DNA from: JAAXGX01 sp965221595
Lineage (GTDB): Bacteria > Acidobacteriota > Vicinamibacteria > Vicinamibacterales > UBA8438
Assembly (NCBI GenBank): GCA_965221595.1
Contig: OZ244900.1
Span: 1,240,001-1,304,000, forward strand
Direction: 5' to 3'
Length of the DNA stretch: 64,000 bases
The notes below the pieces were generated by a model, which did not search any database, was not told where the DNA came from, and worked only from the letters and a program-made list of their open reading frames with translations. A program made the position numbers and the translations under genes. Shown here piece by piece: positions 16,579 to 25,163 of this stretch. Position 1 is the stretch's first letter; every line of letters begins with the position of its first letter.

Positions 16579-17700
16579 GTGGCCGGCAACAGCTTCGGGG
16601 AGGCCTTCCGGATCACGACGGCCGGCGAGGCGCACGGCCCCGGGAACCTCGTCATCATCGACGGCTGCCCGGCGGGGCTCGAGCTCGGCGCAGAAGACCT
16701 GGTGCCTGACCTGGCACGCCGCCGTCCCGGCCAGAGCCGCATCGTCACGCAGCGCAACGAGCCGGACAGCCCCGAGATTCTTTCCGGCGTGTTCGAGGGC
16801 CGCACCACGGGCACGAGCATCGCCATCCTGATTGCGAACCGCGACCAGCGCAGCCGCGACTACGCATCGATCAAGGACAAGTACCGACCCGGTCACGCCG
16901 ACTACAGCTTCGATGCCAAGTACGGCTTGCGCGACTACCGGGGCGGCGGCCGCTCGAGCGCACGGGAGACGACCGTGCGGGTGGCGGCCGGCGCGGTCGC
17001 CAAGAAGCTGATTGCCGGCGCCTTCGGTGGCCGGGTGGTCGGCTACGTCCGCCAGGTGGGAGAGGTGGTCGCGCCGGTGGCGGACCCGGCCGCGCTCACC
17101 CAGGATCAGGTCGAGCTTCTCCCGGACGGCACGCCGAACATCGTGCGCTGCCCCGACGCGGCCCGGGCGGCCGAGATGGTCGCGCGCATCGAGCGCGCGC
17201 GGAGCGAGGGCAACTCCATCGGCGGCGTGGCGGAGTTCGTGGCCACGGGGGTGCCCGCGGGCCTGGGCGAGCCGGTCTTCGACAAGCTGAAGGCGGACCT
17301 GGCGAAGGGGCTGTTCAGCCTGCCGGCCGTTCTCGGCGTCGAGTACGGCGTCGGATTCGGTTGCGCCACGCTGAGCGGCACCGAGAACAACGACGTGTTC
17401 TACGCCGAGCGTGCGGCAGGCGCGACGCGGGTGGCCACCCGCACCAACCGGCATGGCGGCATGCTCGGCGGGATCTCGACCGGCATGCCCATCGTCCTGC
17501 GGGCTGCGGTCAAGCCGACCAGCAGCCTGCCGCGCGAGCAGGAGACCGTCACCAGCCGCGGCGAGCCGACGACGATCAGCACGAAGGGGCGGCACGACCC
17601 CTGCCTGCTGCCGCGGTTCGTGCCGATGGGCGAGGCGATGATCGCGCTCGTGCTCGCCGACCACTGGCTGCGGTGGCAGAGGGCGCCGCGGTCGGCCTGA
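16579..17700 (+). CDS. aroC: chorismate synthase
   Basis: Last enzyme of the shikimate pathway. It converts 5-enolpyruvylshikimate-3-phosphate to chorismate with reduced FMN. The 373-residue protein carries the family signatures GNSFGEAFRITTAGEAHG at the N-terminus, RPGHADYSFDAKYG near residue 110, GGRSSARETTVR near 125, and the C-terminal ISTKGRHDPCLLPR. Homology begins at VAGNSFG, so the GTG at 16579 is the likely start; a TTG at 16573 is in frame. No normal ribosome-binding site precedes it, because a GC-rich repeat with a strong stem fills the upstream gap. It stands alone among non-shikimate genes. Confidence 0.95.
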   Translation: MAGNSFGEAFRITTAGEAHGPGNLVIIDGCPAGLELGAEDLVPDLARRRPGQSRIVTQRNEPDSPEILSGVFEGRTTGTSIAILIANRDQRSRDYASIKDKYRPGHADYSFDAKYGLRDYRGGGRSSARETTVRVAAGAVAKKLIAGAFGGRVVGYVRQVGEVVAPVADPAALTQDQVELLPDGTPNIVRCPDAARAAEMVARIERARSEGNSIGGVAEFVATGVPAGLGEPVFDKLKADLAKGLFSLPAVLGVEYGVGFGCATLSGTENNDVFYAERAAGATRVATRTNRHGGMLGGISTGMPIVLRAAVKPTSSLPREQETVTSRGEPTTISTKGRHDPCLLPRFVPMGEAMIALVLADHWLRWQRAPRSA

Positions 17701-17719
17701 GTACCCCGCAGCGACAGCT

Positions 17720-18394
17720 TCAGCGCGGACTGCCGAGGGTGTCGAGCGTCACCGGCGCGACGCACTGCTGCTCGACCGCCCCGTCGGCCACCGGCCACGT
17801 GCGCGGGCCCTCGTCGGTGGCGGCCAGGTACAGCGCCGGCGCCAAGTCGTCCGGGTCGAACGCCCCCGCATCGCCCCCGCGCTCCGCGAGCAGGCGGGCG
17901 ACGCGCTCGCGAAAGGTGCGCAGCGCCGGCAGCTCGAAGACGACGAAGTACGTGCTGCGCGGCTCGGCGGTGTTGAGCCCGCGCCGCACGGCCAGGCAGC
18001 GCGGTTCGACCGCCGCCTCCGCCAGACCCACCTCTTCCGCGAGCGCCTCCAGCTCCTGCACCGCGATGAACGGCGCCAGCCCGCGCTGGTACTCGCTGCG
18101 CAGGAGGAGCGTCACGCCGTACGCCGGCGGCGCGTTCATAGATTCCATGGTCCGTTCGAAGACCTGCTGGAACAGCTCCAGGGGCAGCTCGTGGGGCGGC
18201 GCCAGTAGGAGCAGCGGCCCCGCCGGACCGAGTGGGGGATCCGGCACGACCTGCCAGCCCGTCACGTGCTCCGGGCGCATGCGGTAGGGCGCGCTGACCG
18301 TGTCGCGCAGCGTGCGCATGAACAGCACCGAGAGGAGGCCTAGGACTACCAGCCCGAGGAGGGTCTTCGTGACGAGCGAACGGGAAGTGGCCAT
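17720..18394 (-). CDS. membrane-anchored protein, unknown
   Basis: A 224-residue protein with one N-terminal transmembrane helix (LLGLVVLGLLSVLFM, residues 13-27) and a soluble remainder outside the cytoplasm. Recognisable pieces are few. A segment with HELPLELFQQVFERTMESM and a second with YFVVFELPALRTFRERVARL suggest helices. No motif of a known enzyme was found and I do not recognise the family. The ATG at 18394 is preceded by TGCTAACAT with only nine bases between, suggesting a leaderless message. It is convergent with aroC. Confidence 0.65.
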   Translation of the reverse strand: MATSRSLVTKTLLGLVVLGLLSVLFMRTLRDTVSAPYRMRPEHVTGWQVVPDPPLGPAGPLLLLAPPHELPLELFQQVFERTMESMNAPPAYGVTLLLRSEYQRGLAPFIAVQELEALAEEVGLAEAAVEPRCLAVRRGLNTAEPRSTYFVVFELPALRTFRERVARLLAERGGDAGAFDPDDLAPALYLAATDEGPRTWPVADGAVEQQCVAPVTLDTLGSPR

Positions 18395-18403
18395 GCCCCG
18401 GTC

Positions 18404-18412
18404 ATGTTAGCA
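18404..18412 (-). promoter_or_regulatory. extended -10, likely leaderless start
   Basis: On the minus strand the element reads TGCTAACAT and ends nine bases before the ATG at 18394. Initiation about seven bases after the -10 would give a leader of only one to three bases. Confidence 0.45.
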
Positions 18413-18559
18413 GCCTCCGGCCAAGGTCCGTGCTGCAGGCGAGCGGCGCCGCAGCCCGCCCGCGCCCGGCAGGCGTCGCCTTCCGATACTCTCCCTGGTC
18501 GCGCCTTGTCAGGCAGGGGCCGCGCCGCTTAGATGCAACGCGGGGCGCTCGCCACCGGC

Positions 18560-18568
18560 TGCTAGAAT
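18560..18568 (+). promoter_or_regulatory. extended -10 promoter element
   Basis: TGCTAGAAT, identical to the element at 12788, lies 30 bases before the ATG of the PQQ dehydrogenase at 18599. It matches TGnTAnAAT. Confidence 0.5.
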
Positions 18569-18598
18569 GAGACCGCAGCGCCGCAGGCATCCGAGGTC

Positions 18599-20653
18599 AT
18601 GACTATGCGATGGATTGGTACGGCAGGGGCGGTGGTCGCGGCGGCGGCTCTGGCCGCGGCGCCGGCGGCAGCGCAGTACGGGGCGCCGGCGAGCGGCGAG
18701 TGGCGCAGCTACGCCGGGGATGCCGGAGGCACCAAGTACTCGCCGCTCGACCAGGTGACGGCGGACAACTTTGCGGATCTCGAGGTGCTGTGGCACTGGA
18801 AGTCGGCCGACTCCCATCTCGTCCACTCGACCCCGGCCGGCGATACCCTGATCGCGGCGGACAGGCTGTTCGACATCCTGCAGGAGCAGGAGCCGGAGCG
18901 CTGGACCGCCTGGGACGGGCAGACCCGCACCCGGTCGCGCCCGTCGATCAGCGCGCTGGTGGCGACCCCGCTCATGGTCGACGGCGTCCTGTACCTGAGC
19001 ACGCCGCTCTACCGGGCGGTCGCCATCGACGCACGCAGCGGCGAGACACTGTGGGTGCACGATCCGCGCGCCTACGAGTCGGGGACGCCTGCCATTGCGG
19101 GCTGGCGGCACCGCGGCGTGGCCTACTGGGAGAACGACGGCGAGGCGCGCATCGTGTGGGGCACCGGCGACGGCTACCTCGTCGCGGTGGATGCGCAGAC
19201 CGGGCTGCCGGATCCCGACTTCGGCGACAACGGGCGCGTGGACCTCACCGCCGGCGTCCCGCGCTCCGAGCGCGGTCGGCGCGACATCCTGAACCTGCTG
19301 ACGCTCTCGTCGCAGTCGCCGCCGATTGTCGTCCGCGACACCATCATCATCGGCTCGACCATCAACGACCGCACGATCACCCGCGAGGCGACGCCCGGCT
19401 GGGCCCGCGCCTACGACGTGCGGACAGGCCAGCACAAGTGGGACTTCCACACGGTGCCGCAGAGCGCCGACGAGTACGGCTCGGACACCTGGCTCAACGA
19501 GTCGTGGCGCTACAGCGGCAACACCAACATCTGGTCGATGATGAGCGGTGACGAGGAGCTGGGCTGGGTGTACCTGCCGATCGGGACGCCCACCAACGAC
19601 TACTACGGCGGGCACCGGCTCGGCGACAACCTGTTCGCCGAGAGTCTGGTGGCGGTGGACGTGGAGACGGGCCAGCGCCAGTGGCACTTCCAGATGATTC
19701 ACCACGGCCTCTGGGACTACGACCTGCCGGCCGCGCCCAACCTGCTCGACATCACGGTGGACGGACGCGAGATCAAGGCGGTGGCGCAGGTCAGCAAGCA
19801 GGGGTTCGTCTACGTCTTCGATCGCGTCACCGGCGACCCGGTATGGCCGATCGAGGAGCGGCCGGTCGCGACCGACACCGACCTGGAGGGCGAGGTCATG
19901 TCGCCGACGCAGCCGTTCCCGACGCGGCCGGCGGCATTCGAGTACCAGGGCACGTCGATTGACGATCTGGTGGACTTCACGCCCGAGATCCGCCAGCTGG
20001 CGGTGGAGGCGGTCGAGGGCTTCCGGCTGGGGCCGCTCTATACGCCGCAGACGCTGCGGGGTACCGTCATGCGGCCGGCCGTCGCGGGCGGCGCGAACTG
20101 GTCCGGCGCGGCCGTCGATCCCGAAACCGGCTATCTGTATGTGCCGTCCACCAACGCCCACTCGACGATTCAGCTCACCGAGCCCGAACCGCACGAGCCG
20201 GCGACGCTGCGCTACATCCGGCGTTCCACCACGGCCGGTCCGGTGATGCCGCGCGGGCTGCCGCTCTGGAAGCCGCCCTACACGCGCATGACGGCCATCG
20301 ACATGAACACCGGCGAGCACGCGTGGATGATTCCGACGGGGCGCGGCGATCGGATCCGCAACCATCCGCTGCTGCGCGACCTCGATCTGCCGCCGGTGGG
20401 CGGTGATGCGAGCCGCAGCGGCCCGCTACTCACGAAGACGCTGCTGCTGCACGCGCTGACCGCAGGCGGCAGCAACAACGGGCCCCGGCTGGTGGCGTAC
20501 GACAAGCTGAGCGGCGCCGAACTCGGCTCGCTCGATCTGCCCGCGGGCGCCCTCGGGAGTCCCATGACCTACCTGCTCGACGGCAGCCAGCACATTGCGG
20601 TGACCGTCGGCGGCGACGTGCCGGGGCTGATTGTCTTCCGGCTGCCCGACTGA
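18599..20653 (+). CDS. periplasmic PQQ-dependent dehydrogenase
   Basis: A 684-residue quinoprotein with an N-terminal signal peptide (GAVVAAAALAAAPAAAQ). An eight-bladed propeller of the methanol/glucose dehydrogenase family follows. Visible family segments are WRSYAGDAGGTKYSPLDQV at the start of blade 1, WHFQMIHHGLWDYDLPAAPN (substrate and metal-site blade), GFVYVFDRVTGDPVWPIEE, and the C-terminal RNHPLLRDLDLPP and TAGGSNNGPRL. It would oxidise a sugar or alcohol in the periplasm and pass electrons to quinone or cytochrome c. There is no CxxCH haem site and no transmembrane domain, so it needs a separate acceptor. Its stop codon lies inside a 34-base palindrome. Confidence 0.88.
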   Translation: MTMRWIGTAGAVVAAAALAAAPAAAQYGAPASGEWRSYAGDAGGTKYSPLDQVTADNFADLEVLWHWKSADSHLVHSTPAGDTLIAADRLFDILQEQEPERWTAWDGQTRTRSRPSISALVATPLMVDGVLYLSTPLYRAVAIDARSGETLWVHDPRAYESGTPAIAGWRHRGVAYWENDGEARIVWGTGDGYLVAVDAQTGLPDPDFGDNGRVDLTAGVPRSERGRRDILNLLTLSSQSPPIVVRDTIIIGSTINDRTITREATPGWARAYDVRTGQHKWDFHTVPQSADEYGSDTWLNESWRYSGNTNIWSMMSGDEELGWVYLPIGTPTNDYYGGHRLGDNLFAESLVAVDVETGQRQWHFQMIHHGLWDYDLPAAPNLLDITVDGREIKAVAQVSKQGFVYVFDRVTGDPVWPIEERPVATDTDLEGEVMSPTQPFPTRPAAFEYQGTSIDDLVDFTPEIRQLAVEAVEGFRLGPLYTPQTLRGTVMRPAVAGGANWSGAAVDPETGYLYVPSTNAHSTIQLTEPEPHEPATLRYIRRSTTAGPVMPRGLPLWKPPYTRMTAIDMNTGEHAWMIPTGRGDRIRNHPLLRDLDLPPVGGDASRSGPLLTKTLLLHALTAGGSNNGPRLVAYDKLSGAELGSLDLPAGALGSPMTYLLDGSQHIAVTVGGDVPGLIVFRLPD

Positions 20654-20680
20654 CCGGATTCATGTGAATCCGGTCAGTCG
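20647..20680. terminator. 34-bp perfect palindrome spanning the stop codon
   Basis: CGACTGACCGGATTCA (20647-20662) and its exact reverse complement (20665-20680) flank a two-base centre. The TGA stop of the PQQ dehydrogenase (20651-20653) is inside the left arm. As RNA it would form a stem of about 14 pairs with a small loop. No T-run follows, so it is either a factor-independent stop without a U-tract, an mRNA 3' stabiliser, or a protein-binding palindrome. Confidence 0.6.
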
Positions 20681-20801
20681 CCGCGGCTGCCGGAGCCTCA
20701 TCGTCCGCCGGCGACAGGCCGCCACGCCGGCTCGCGCCGCTCCCCGCCACTTGACAACAGGCGCCGGCTCGTCCATTCTCCCGTTTGCGGATGCTGAACA
20801 T

Positions 20802-20821
20802 GGCACCCCTGTCGGGGTGCC
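20802..20821 (+). other. perfect 8-bp hairpin in cold-shock gene leader
   Basis: GGCACCCC-TGTC-GGGGTGCC forms an eight-pair stem with a tetraloop about 80 bases upstream of the cold-shock ATG. Depending on where transcription starts, it is either in the 5' leader, where cold-shock genes often keep regulatory structure, or an upstream terminator. Confidence 0.5.
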
Positions 20822-20903
20822 GAACGCGCGGAAAATCGCGCATGGTTGTTGTCGGCGTACGGCAGGACCGGACTCCGACGATTCAAGCTGCAGGAGTACG
20901 GTC

Positions 20904-21110
20904 ATGGCAGTCACCGGTACGGTCAAGTGGTTCAACGACAGCAAGGGCTTTGGTTTTCTCACCCGTGACGATGGCGAGAAGGACGTTTTCGTCCACTATT
21001 CCGCCATTCAGGGCGACGGCTTCAAGAGCCTGACCGAGGGGCAGCGGGTCGAGTTCGAGGTGGTCGAAGGCGGCAAGGGCCCCGCCGCCGAAAACGTGGT
21101 CAGGCTGTAG
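20904..21110 (+). CDS. csp: cold-shock domain protein
   Basis: A 68-residue single cold-shock domain protein that binds single-stranded nucleic acid and acts as an RNA chaperone. The RNP1 motif KGFGFL and the RNP2 motif DVFVHYSAI are intact. The opening TGTVKWFNDSKGFGF and the ending GPAAENVV are typical. Length is exactly that of CspA homologues. The ATG at 20904 has an AGGAG site nine bases upstream. The longer frame has no support. The preceding 220 bases are non-coding, consistent with a long structured leader. Confidence 0.95.
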   Translation: MAVTGTVKWFNDSKGFGFLTRDDGEKDVFVHYSAIQGDGFKSLTEGQRVEFEVVEGGKGPAAENVVRL

Positions 21111-21143
21111 CCGTAGCGCGCGGCGGCTCCCCGCCGCCGGGCG

Positions 21144-22364
21144 TTACCGCAACGGGACGTCCGGAAAACTCTCGTCGCCCGGTTCCAACTGCACACCGTA
21201 GGTGTTGAGCGACATCGACGTCGCGCGGTAGGAGCTCGGTGTGTACACCGCGCTCATCGCTTCGACGGTGTCGTACTCGGCGGTCAGGGCGCTCCAGGTC
21301 TCGTCCGAGACCATCGCGTGCTGGTACAGCTCGTCTACCACGCGCAGCAGCGTGGCGTCGAACGCATCCGCACCGGGGTCGTCGGGCCCCAGTGCCACGG
21401 CCACCGGGTCCACGCCGTGGTCGCGTGCGCGGCCGACGGTGCCGACGTGCTTGGCCCACTCGTAGACCGCCTGGCAGTTCCATCCGATGCGGAGGATGAG
21501 AATCTCCCGGTCGTGCGGCGTGAGCGGCGACACGCGGTTGATGTAGTTGGCCCGCCGGCTGCGCGGCTGAGCCAGTGCGGGGTGCCGCGCGAACGTGCGC
21601 GAGACGGCGATGCCCGGCCCGTCGAGGGGCTCGAACCGCGCCACGGCGAGCGGCGGCTCGCGGGCGGGCACCGAGACGCGGTACGGCACGTCCGCGGGCA
21701 GCCGGTCGGGCGTGTCGGCATCGGGCTGGATGCCGAACGAGTTGTAGATCATCGAGAGCACGGTGAAGTGGTTCACCGTCTCGACCGCGTCAATCAGGTT
21801 GGGCTCGCCGTACTCCGCGGACAGGGCGCTCCACGTGGCGTCGGTCACCGACGAGTTCAGGTAGAGCTGGTCGGCCATCTGCAGCAGCGTGCGCTCGAAC
21901 GGGTCCCAGCCCGCCGCGTCCGGCCCCTCGGCCACCCGGCGGATCTCGTCGTCCGTCAGGCCGCCGTCGCGCGCACGTGCCGCATGCGTGGCCCACAGCG
22001 GCTGGTTGCCGCATAGCCACGCAGCGCGCAGGATCAGGAGTGAGCGGTGCCGCGCCGGGATCGTGGACTCCTCGGTCAGGTAGACGGTGATCGGCATCAG
22101 CCCTTCCACGATGGCCGGTACGTTGAGCAGGGTGTGGAGCTGGTTGTCCGCCCGCCCGTCGCCGCGGTACTGCTCTGCCAGGCGGCGGTGTTCGTCGGTC
22201 CACTCCGCCGCGGGCAGCGGCGTGATGCGCGGCGCCGCGAGACCCATCGGCTGCCGGTCGGCCCGCGGCGGATCCGGCAGCGCCTGCTGCGCCTCCGCCG
22301 TCGGGGCGAACGCACCGGCGAGCACGCCGACGAGCAGTACGACCATCCGGTCTTTCAGCGGCAT
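21144..22364 (-). CDS. secreted tandem carboxymuconolactone-decarboxylase-fold protein
   Basis: A 406-residue protein with a signal peptide (MVVLLVGVLAGAFAPTAEAQ) and two AhpD/CMD-like all-helical halves. The first half has RSLLILRAAWLCGNQPLWATHA and the second has REILILRIGWNCQAVYEWAKHV. Each half carries one Cys and a downstream His in the place of the family's active-site region. It lacks the CxxC of peroxidase-type AhpD. Cytoplasmic single-domain CMD proteins are common, and an exported double-domain version is less so. It starts with an AGGAGG site and follows the PTE-like gene by two bases, so the two are co-translated from one transcript. Confidence 0.82.
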   Translation of the reverse strand: MPLKDRMVVLLVGVLAGAFAPTAEAQQALPDPPRADRQPMGLAAPRITPLPAAEWTDEHRRLAEQYRGDGRADNQLHTLLNVPAIVEGLMPITVYLTEESTIPARHRSLLILRAAWLCGNQPLWATHAARARDGGLTDDEIRRVAEGPDAAGWDPFERTLLQMADQLYLNSSVTDATWSALSAEYGEPNLIDAVETVNHFTVLSMIYNSFGIQPDADTPDRLPADVPYRVSVPAREPPLAVARFEPLDGPGIAVSRTFARHPALAQPRSRRANYINRVSPLTPHDREILILRIGWNCQAVYEWAKHVGTVGRARDHGVDPVAVALGPDDPGADAFDATLLRVVDELYQHAMVSDETWSALTAEYDTVEAMSAVYTPSSYRATSMSLNTYGVQLEPGDESFPDVPLR

Positions 22365-22366
22365 GG

Positions 22367-23515
22367 CTAAGCCTCCTGCGGTACGAATGCCAGAAACCGC
22401 CGGGGGTTGTCGACGGTGATCTTGTGCAGCGTGGCGTCGTCCACGCCCGCGTGCCGCAGCTTGGGCACGAACTGCACGATGGCGGTAGCGAAACCGTTGC
22501 CCCAGTTGGACTTCAGATCGCGCGAGGCAGCGAAGTCGGACGCCAGCAGCACCTGATCCTCGTAGCCGGCCTCGAGCACGTTCAACACCATCCGGACCTT
22601 GTCGGCCTCTGGGATGTCCGGCGAGGTCTCCAGGCCCAGCGCCCGGCCCACCGTGTCGAAGCCGAGGTAGGCGCCGCGGCGGCCGATCTCCAAGTGCGAG
22701 GTCCAGCCAGGGTCCTGCTCCGCGGTGACGTCGGACAGGTGTCCGACGCAGACGCGGCCGAGGTCGACGTTCTCCGCCTCGAGGACATCGAGCTGTTCGA
22801 GGCCGCACGGGCGGCAGCCCTCGTGCTCCGTGTGCGTGAAGATCGGCAGGTTCGTGACGTGATGGGCGCGGCTGACAGCCTGCAGAAAGGTGCGTTCGAC
22901 GTCCAGCATCGTCATCGAGGTGCCTACCTCGCCGAACGCGCCCCAGTTCTGCGCCCGCGCGTCGTCCACGAAATGTGCGGTGAGCTCGTCCACGTCCAGG
23001 CCGGCCACGTCGTCCGGGAAGGGCGCCCGCCAGTAGGCGCCGGCCACGACCACCGGCACGCCGGAGCGCGACGACATCTGCCGCAGGAATTCGAGCTCTC
23101 GCTCCGAGCGCCGGTGGATGCCTGCATCCACGATGCAGCTCATCCCGTCGCCGGCCGCCATGCGCAGTTCCTCGGCGACTAGTGCCACGAACGCCTCGGC
23201 CTGCGCCGCGGTCAACGGCCCCGCTGCCGGGTCGCGCTCCACGGGCGGGCTGCTGTAGCCCTGGAACAGGTCCAGGTGCTCGTGGAACAGCGTGGCGCCG
23301 CCGGCCAGCGCCTCGGGTGCCAGGTCTTCGAGGATGGCGCGGATGACGGCGCCCGCCGGGAACGGGCCGCCCACTGCTGCGCCGCCGCCCGTCGCCTGGC
23401 GCACGGGGGCCGCGCGCCCGGATCCGACTGCCAGCGCGAGGCCGGCGCCCCCGCCGAGCAGACCGAATACTTCGCGGCGCGTGAGGTGCGAGAGACGACG
23501 TGGCGACCTGCCCAT
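22367..23515 (-). CDS. Tat-exported phosphotriesterase-like metal hydrolase
   Basis: A 382-residue amidohydrolase-superfamily protein with a twin-arginine signal (TRREVFGLLGGGAGLALAVG). The TIM barrel carries metal ligands HEHLDLF (HxH), FTHTEHEG, VGHLSDV and LASDFAASR. The position of the carboxylated lysine of classical phosphotriesterases reads FGEVGTS, so the bridging residue is probably Glu, as in some relatives. Family members hydrolyse lactones or phosphotriesters. The start ATG 23515 has an AGGAGG site. It is immediately followed by the secreted CMD gene, suggesting linked periplasmic substrates. Confidence 0.85.
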   Translation of the reverse strand: MGRSPRRLSHLTRREVFGLLGGGAGLALAVGSGRAAPVRQATGGGAAVGGPFPAGAVIRAILEDLAPEALAGGATLFHEHLDLFQGYSSPPVERDPAAGPLTAAQAEAFVALVAEELRMAAGDGMSCIVDAGIHRRSERELEFLRQMSSRSGVPVVVAGAYWRAPFPDDVAGLDVDELTAHFVDDARAQNWGAFGEVGTSMTMLDVERTFLQAVSRAHHVTNLPIFTHTEHEGCRPCGLEQLDVLEAENVDLGRVCVGHLSDVTAEQDPGWTSHLEIGRRGAYLGFDTVGRALGLETSPDIPEADKVRMVLNVLEAGYEDQVLLASDFAASRDLKSNWGNGFATAIVQFVPKLRHAGVDDATLHKITVDNPRRFLAFVPQEA

Positions 23516-23561
23516 GCTGCCTCCTGTTCCGGTACGGCGCGGTGCCCGCCGGCGAGCGTCC

Positions 23562-23570
23562 AGTGTAGCA
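23562..23570 (-). promoter_or_regulatory. extended -10 promoter of PTE-CMD operon
   Basis: The minus strand reads TGCTACACT, matching TGnTAnnnT, 46 bases ahead of the ATG at 23515. It is the only promoter-like element seen for the two-gene operon. Confidence 0.45.
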
Positions 23571-23607
23571 CCGGCGCGGGACGACCGGCGGCGTCCGCAT
23601 GCGCCGC

Positions 23608-25005
23608 TCAGAAGCGCTGCAGCTCGACGAAGTTCGCGTTCTCCATGTCCAGGTCGGAGTGCACGCGGGCGATTACCACCGCGTCGCCGGCACCGACGAT
23701 GCCGCGGCGGGCCAGCTCGGGCTTGAGCTGTCCCACCGCGAGCCGATCGGCTGGCACCACCAGGGGCACCACGCTGCGGCAGAGCGTCAGTTGACGGGCC
23801 ACGGCGGCGTCGGCGGTTGCGGCGTAGACCGGGATGGGAGGCCGCAACGCCGCGATCCGGCGGGCGGTCGTGCCGCTGCCTGTGACAGCCACGATGGCCG
23901 TGGCGCTCGCGGCGGCGGCCAGCGTCACGGCCGCAGCGCACAGCGCGCGGTCGTGCGGGTCGCCGATGTCGCCCGGAACCACGCGCTCCGGCGCCGCGGA
24001 TTCGGCATCGCGCAGCACCGCGTCGAGCGTCTGTACGGCGCGCACCGGGTACTCGCCGGCCGCGGTCTCGCCGGCCAGCATGATGGCGTCGACGCCGTCG
24101 TCCACGGCGTTGGCCGCGTCACTCACCTCCGCCCGCGTGGGTCGCGGGGCGTGGCGCATGGACTCGAGCACCTGGGTTGCCACGATCACCGGCACGCCGG
24201 CGTTCCGGGCACGGCGGGTCAGATCCTTCTGAACGCGCGGCACGCGCTCGAGCGGAATCTCCAGGCCGAGGTCGCCGCGCGCCACCATCACCGCGTCGGC
24301 AGCGGCAAGGATGTCGTCGAAGTGGTCCAGCGCCTGGGGGCGCTCGATCTTCGCGACCAGGCCGACCCGGTCCGCGCCGTGCCCGTCCGCCATGGCACGC
24401 GCCTTGCGCAGCTCGTCGCCGGTCCGGACGAAGCTGACCCCGAGGTAGTCGACGCCGATCGCGGCCGCCGCCGCAATCTCCTCCCTGTCGGCGGCCGTCA
24501 CGGCCGAGAGCGGCAGGTCGATGCCCGGCACGTTGATGCCCTTGCGGGGGGCGAGCAGACCGCCGTGCTCCACTTCGGCGATGATCTCGGCGCCGTCGCT
24601 CGCGACCACCCGCAGGACGATGCGCCCGTCGTCGACAAGCAGCGGCTCGCCGCCGCGCACCGCCGTCACGAGCGGCTCGCAGGTCGTCGATACGCGCTTT
24701 GCGTCACCGGGGAACTCACCCACGGCGATCCGCAGCCGCGCACCCGCCTCGATCTGCACGCCGTCAGGTTCGACCAGCGGCCCGATGCGGATCTTGGGAC
24801 CGGCGAGGTCCTGGAGCACGGCCACGACGCGGCCGGCCCGGGCGGCGCGGCTGCGCACCCGCTCCACCATGCGCCGCCGCTCGTCGCGCCTGCCGTGCGA
24901 CGAGTTGACCCGGAACACGTCGACCCCGGCCGCCAGCAGGGCGTCCACCGCGGCGTCGGATGCGCAGGCCGGTCCGAGGGTGGCGACAATCTTGGTGTGA
25001 CGCAG
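23608..25005 (-). CDS. pyk: pyruvate kinase (non-AUG start likely)
   Basis: Glycolytic enzyme that converts phosphoenolpyruvate and ADP to pyruvate and ATP. The stretch RHTKIVATLGPACASD is coded just upstream of the first GTG (24948), so the true protein is about 465 residues and begins near 25005. The only nearby initiators are a CTG at 25005 or an ATT at 25008, preceded by GGAG at proper spacing. Catalytic segments present are RVNSSHGRRD (usually R-x-N-F-SHG), AKIERPQAL, MVARGDLGLE, ATQVLESM, and PTRAEVSDAANAVDDG followed by IMLAGETA. A normal C-terminal allosteric domain follows. It is divergent from the alpha/beta hydrolase gene. Confidence 0.9.
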   Translation of the reverse strand: MRHTKIVATLGPACASDAAVDALLAAGVDVFRVNSSHGRRDERRRMVERVRSRAARAGRVVAVLQDLAGPKIRIGPLVEPDGVQIEAGARLRIAVGEFPGDAKRVSTTCEPLVTAVRGGEPLLVDDGRIVLRVVASDGAEIIAEVEHGGLLAPRKGINVPGIDLPLSAVTAADREEIAAAAAIGVDYLGVSFVRTGDELRKARAMADGHGADRVGLVAKIERPQALDHFDDILAAADAVMVARGDLGLEIPLERVPRVQKDLTRRARNAGVPVIVATQVLESMRHAPRPTRAEVSDAANAVDDGVDAIMLAGETAAGEYPVRAVQTLDAVLRDAESAAPERVVPGDIGDPHDRALCAAAVTLAAAASATAIVAVTGSGTTARRIAALRPPIPVYAATADAAVARQLTLCRSVVPLVVPADRLAVGQLKPELARRGIVGAGDAVVIARVHSDLDMENANFVELQRF

Positions 25006-25163
25006 AATGCGACTCCGGAGACCCGCTACATCATGGCACGATCTCCCGCCGGGGGCGTCAGTCCCGGACGCCGCCGGGAAGTTCTGCGCGCCTTGGGGCC
25101 TTGCCCGGGCTGGTAGACTGGCCGCGCAGGACGGCCGAAAGACTCCGTGTGAAGGGAGATGTC

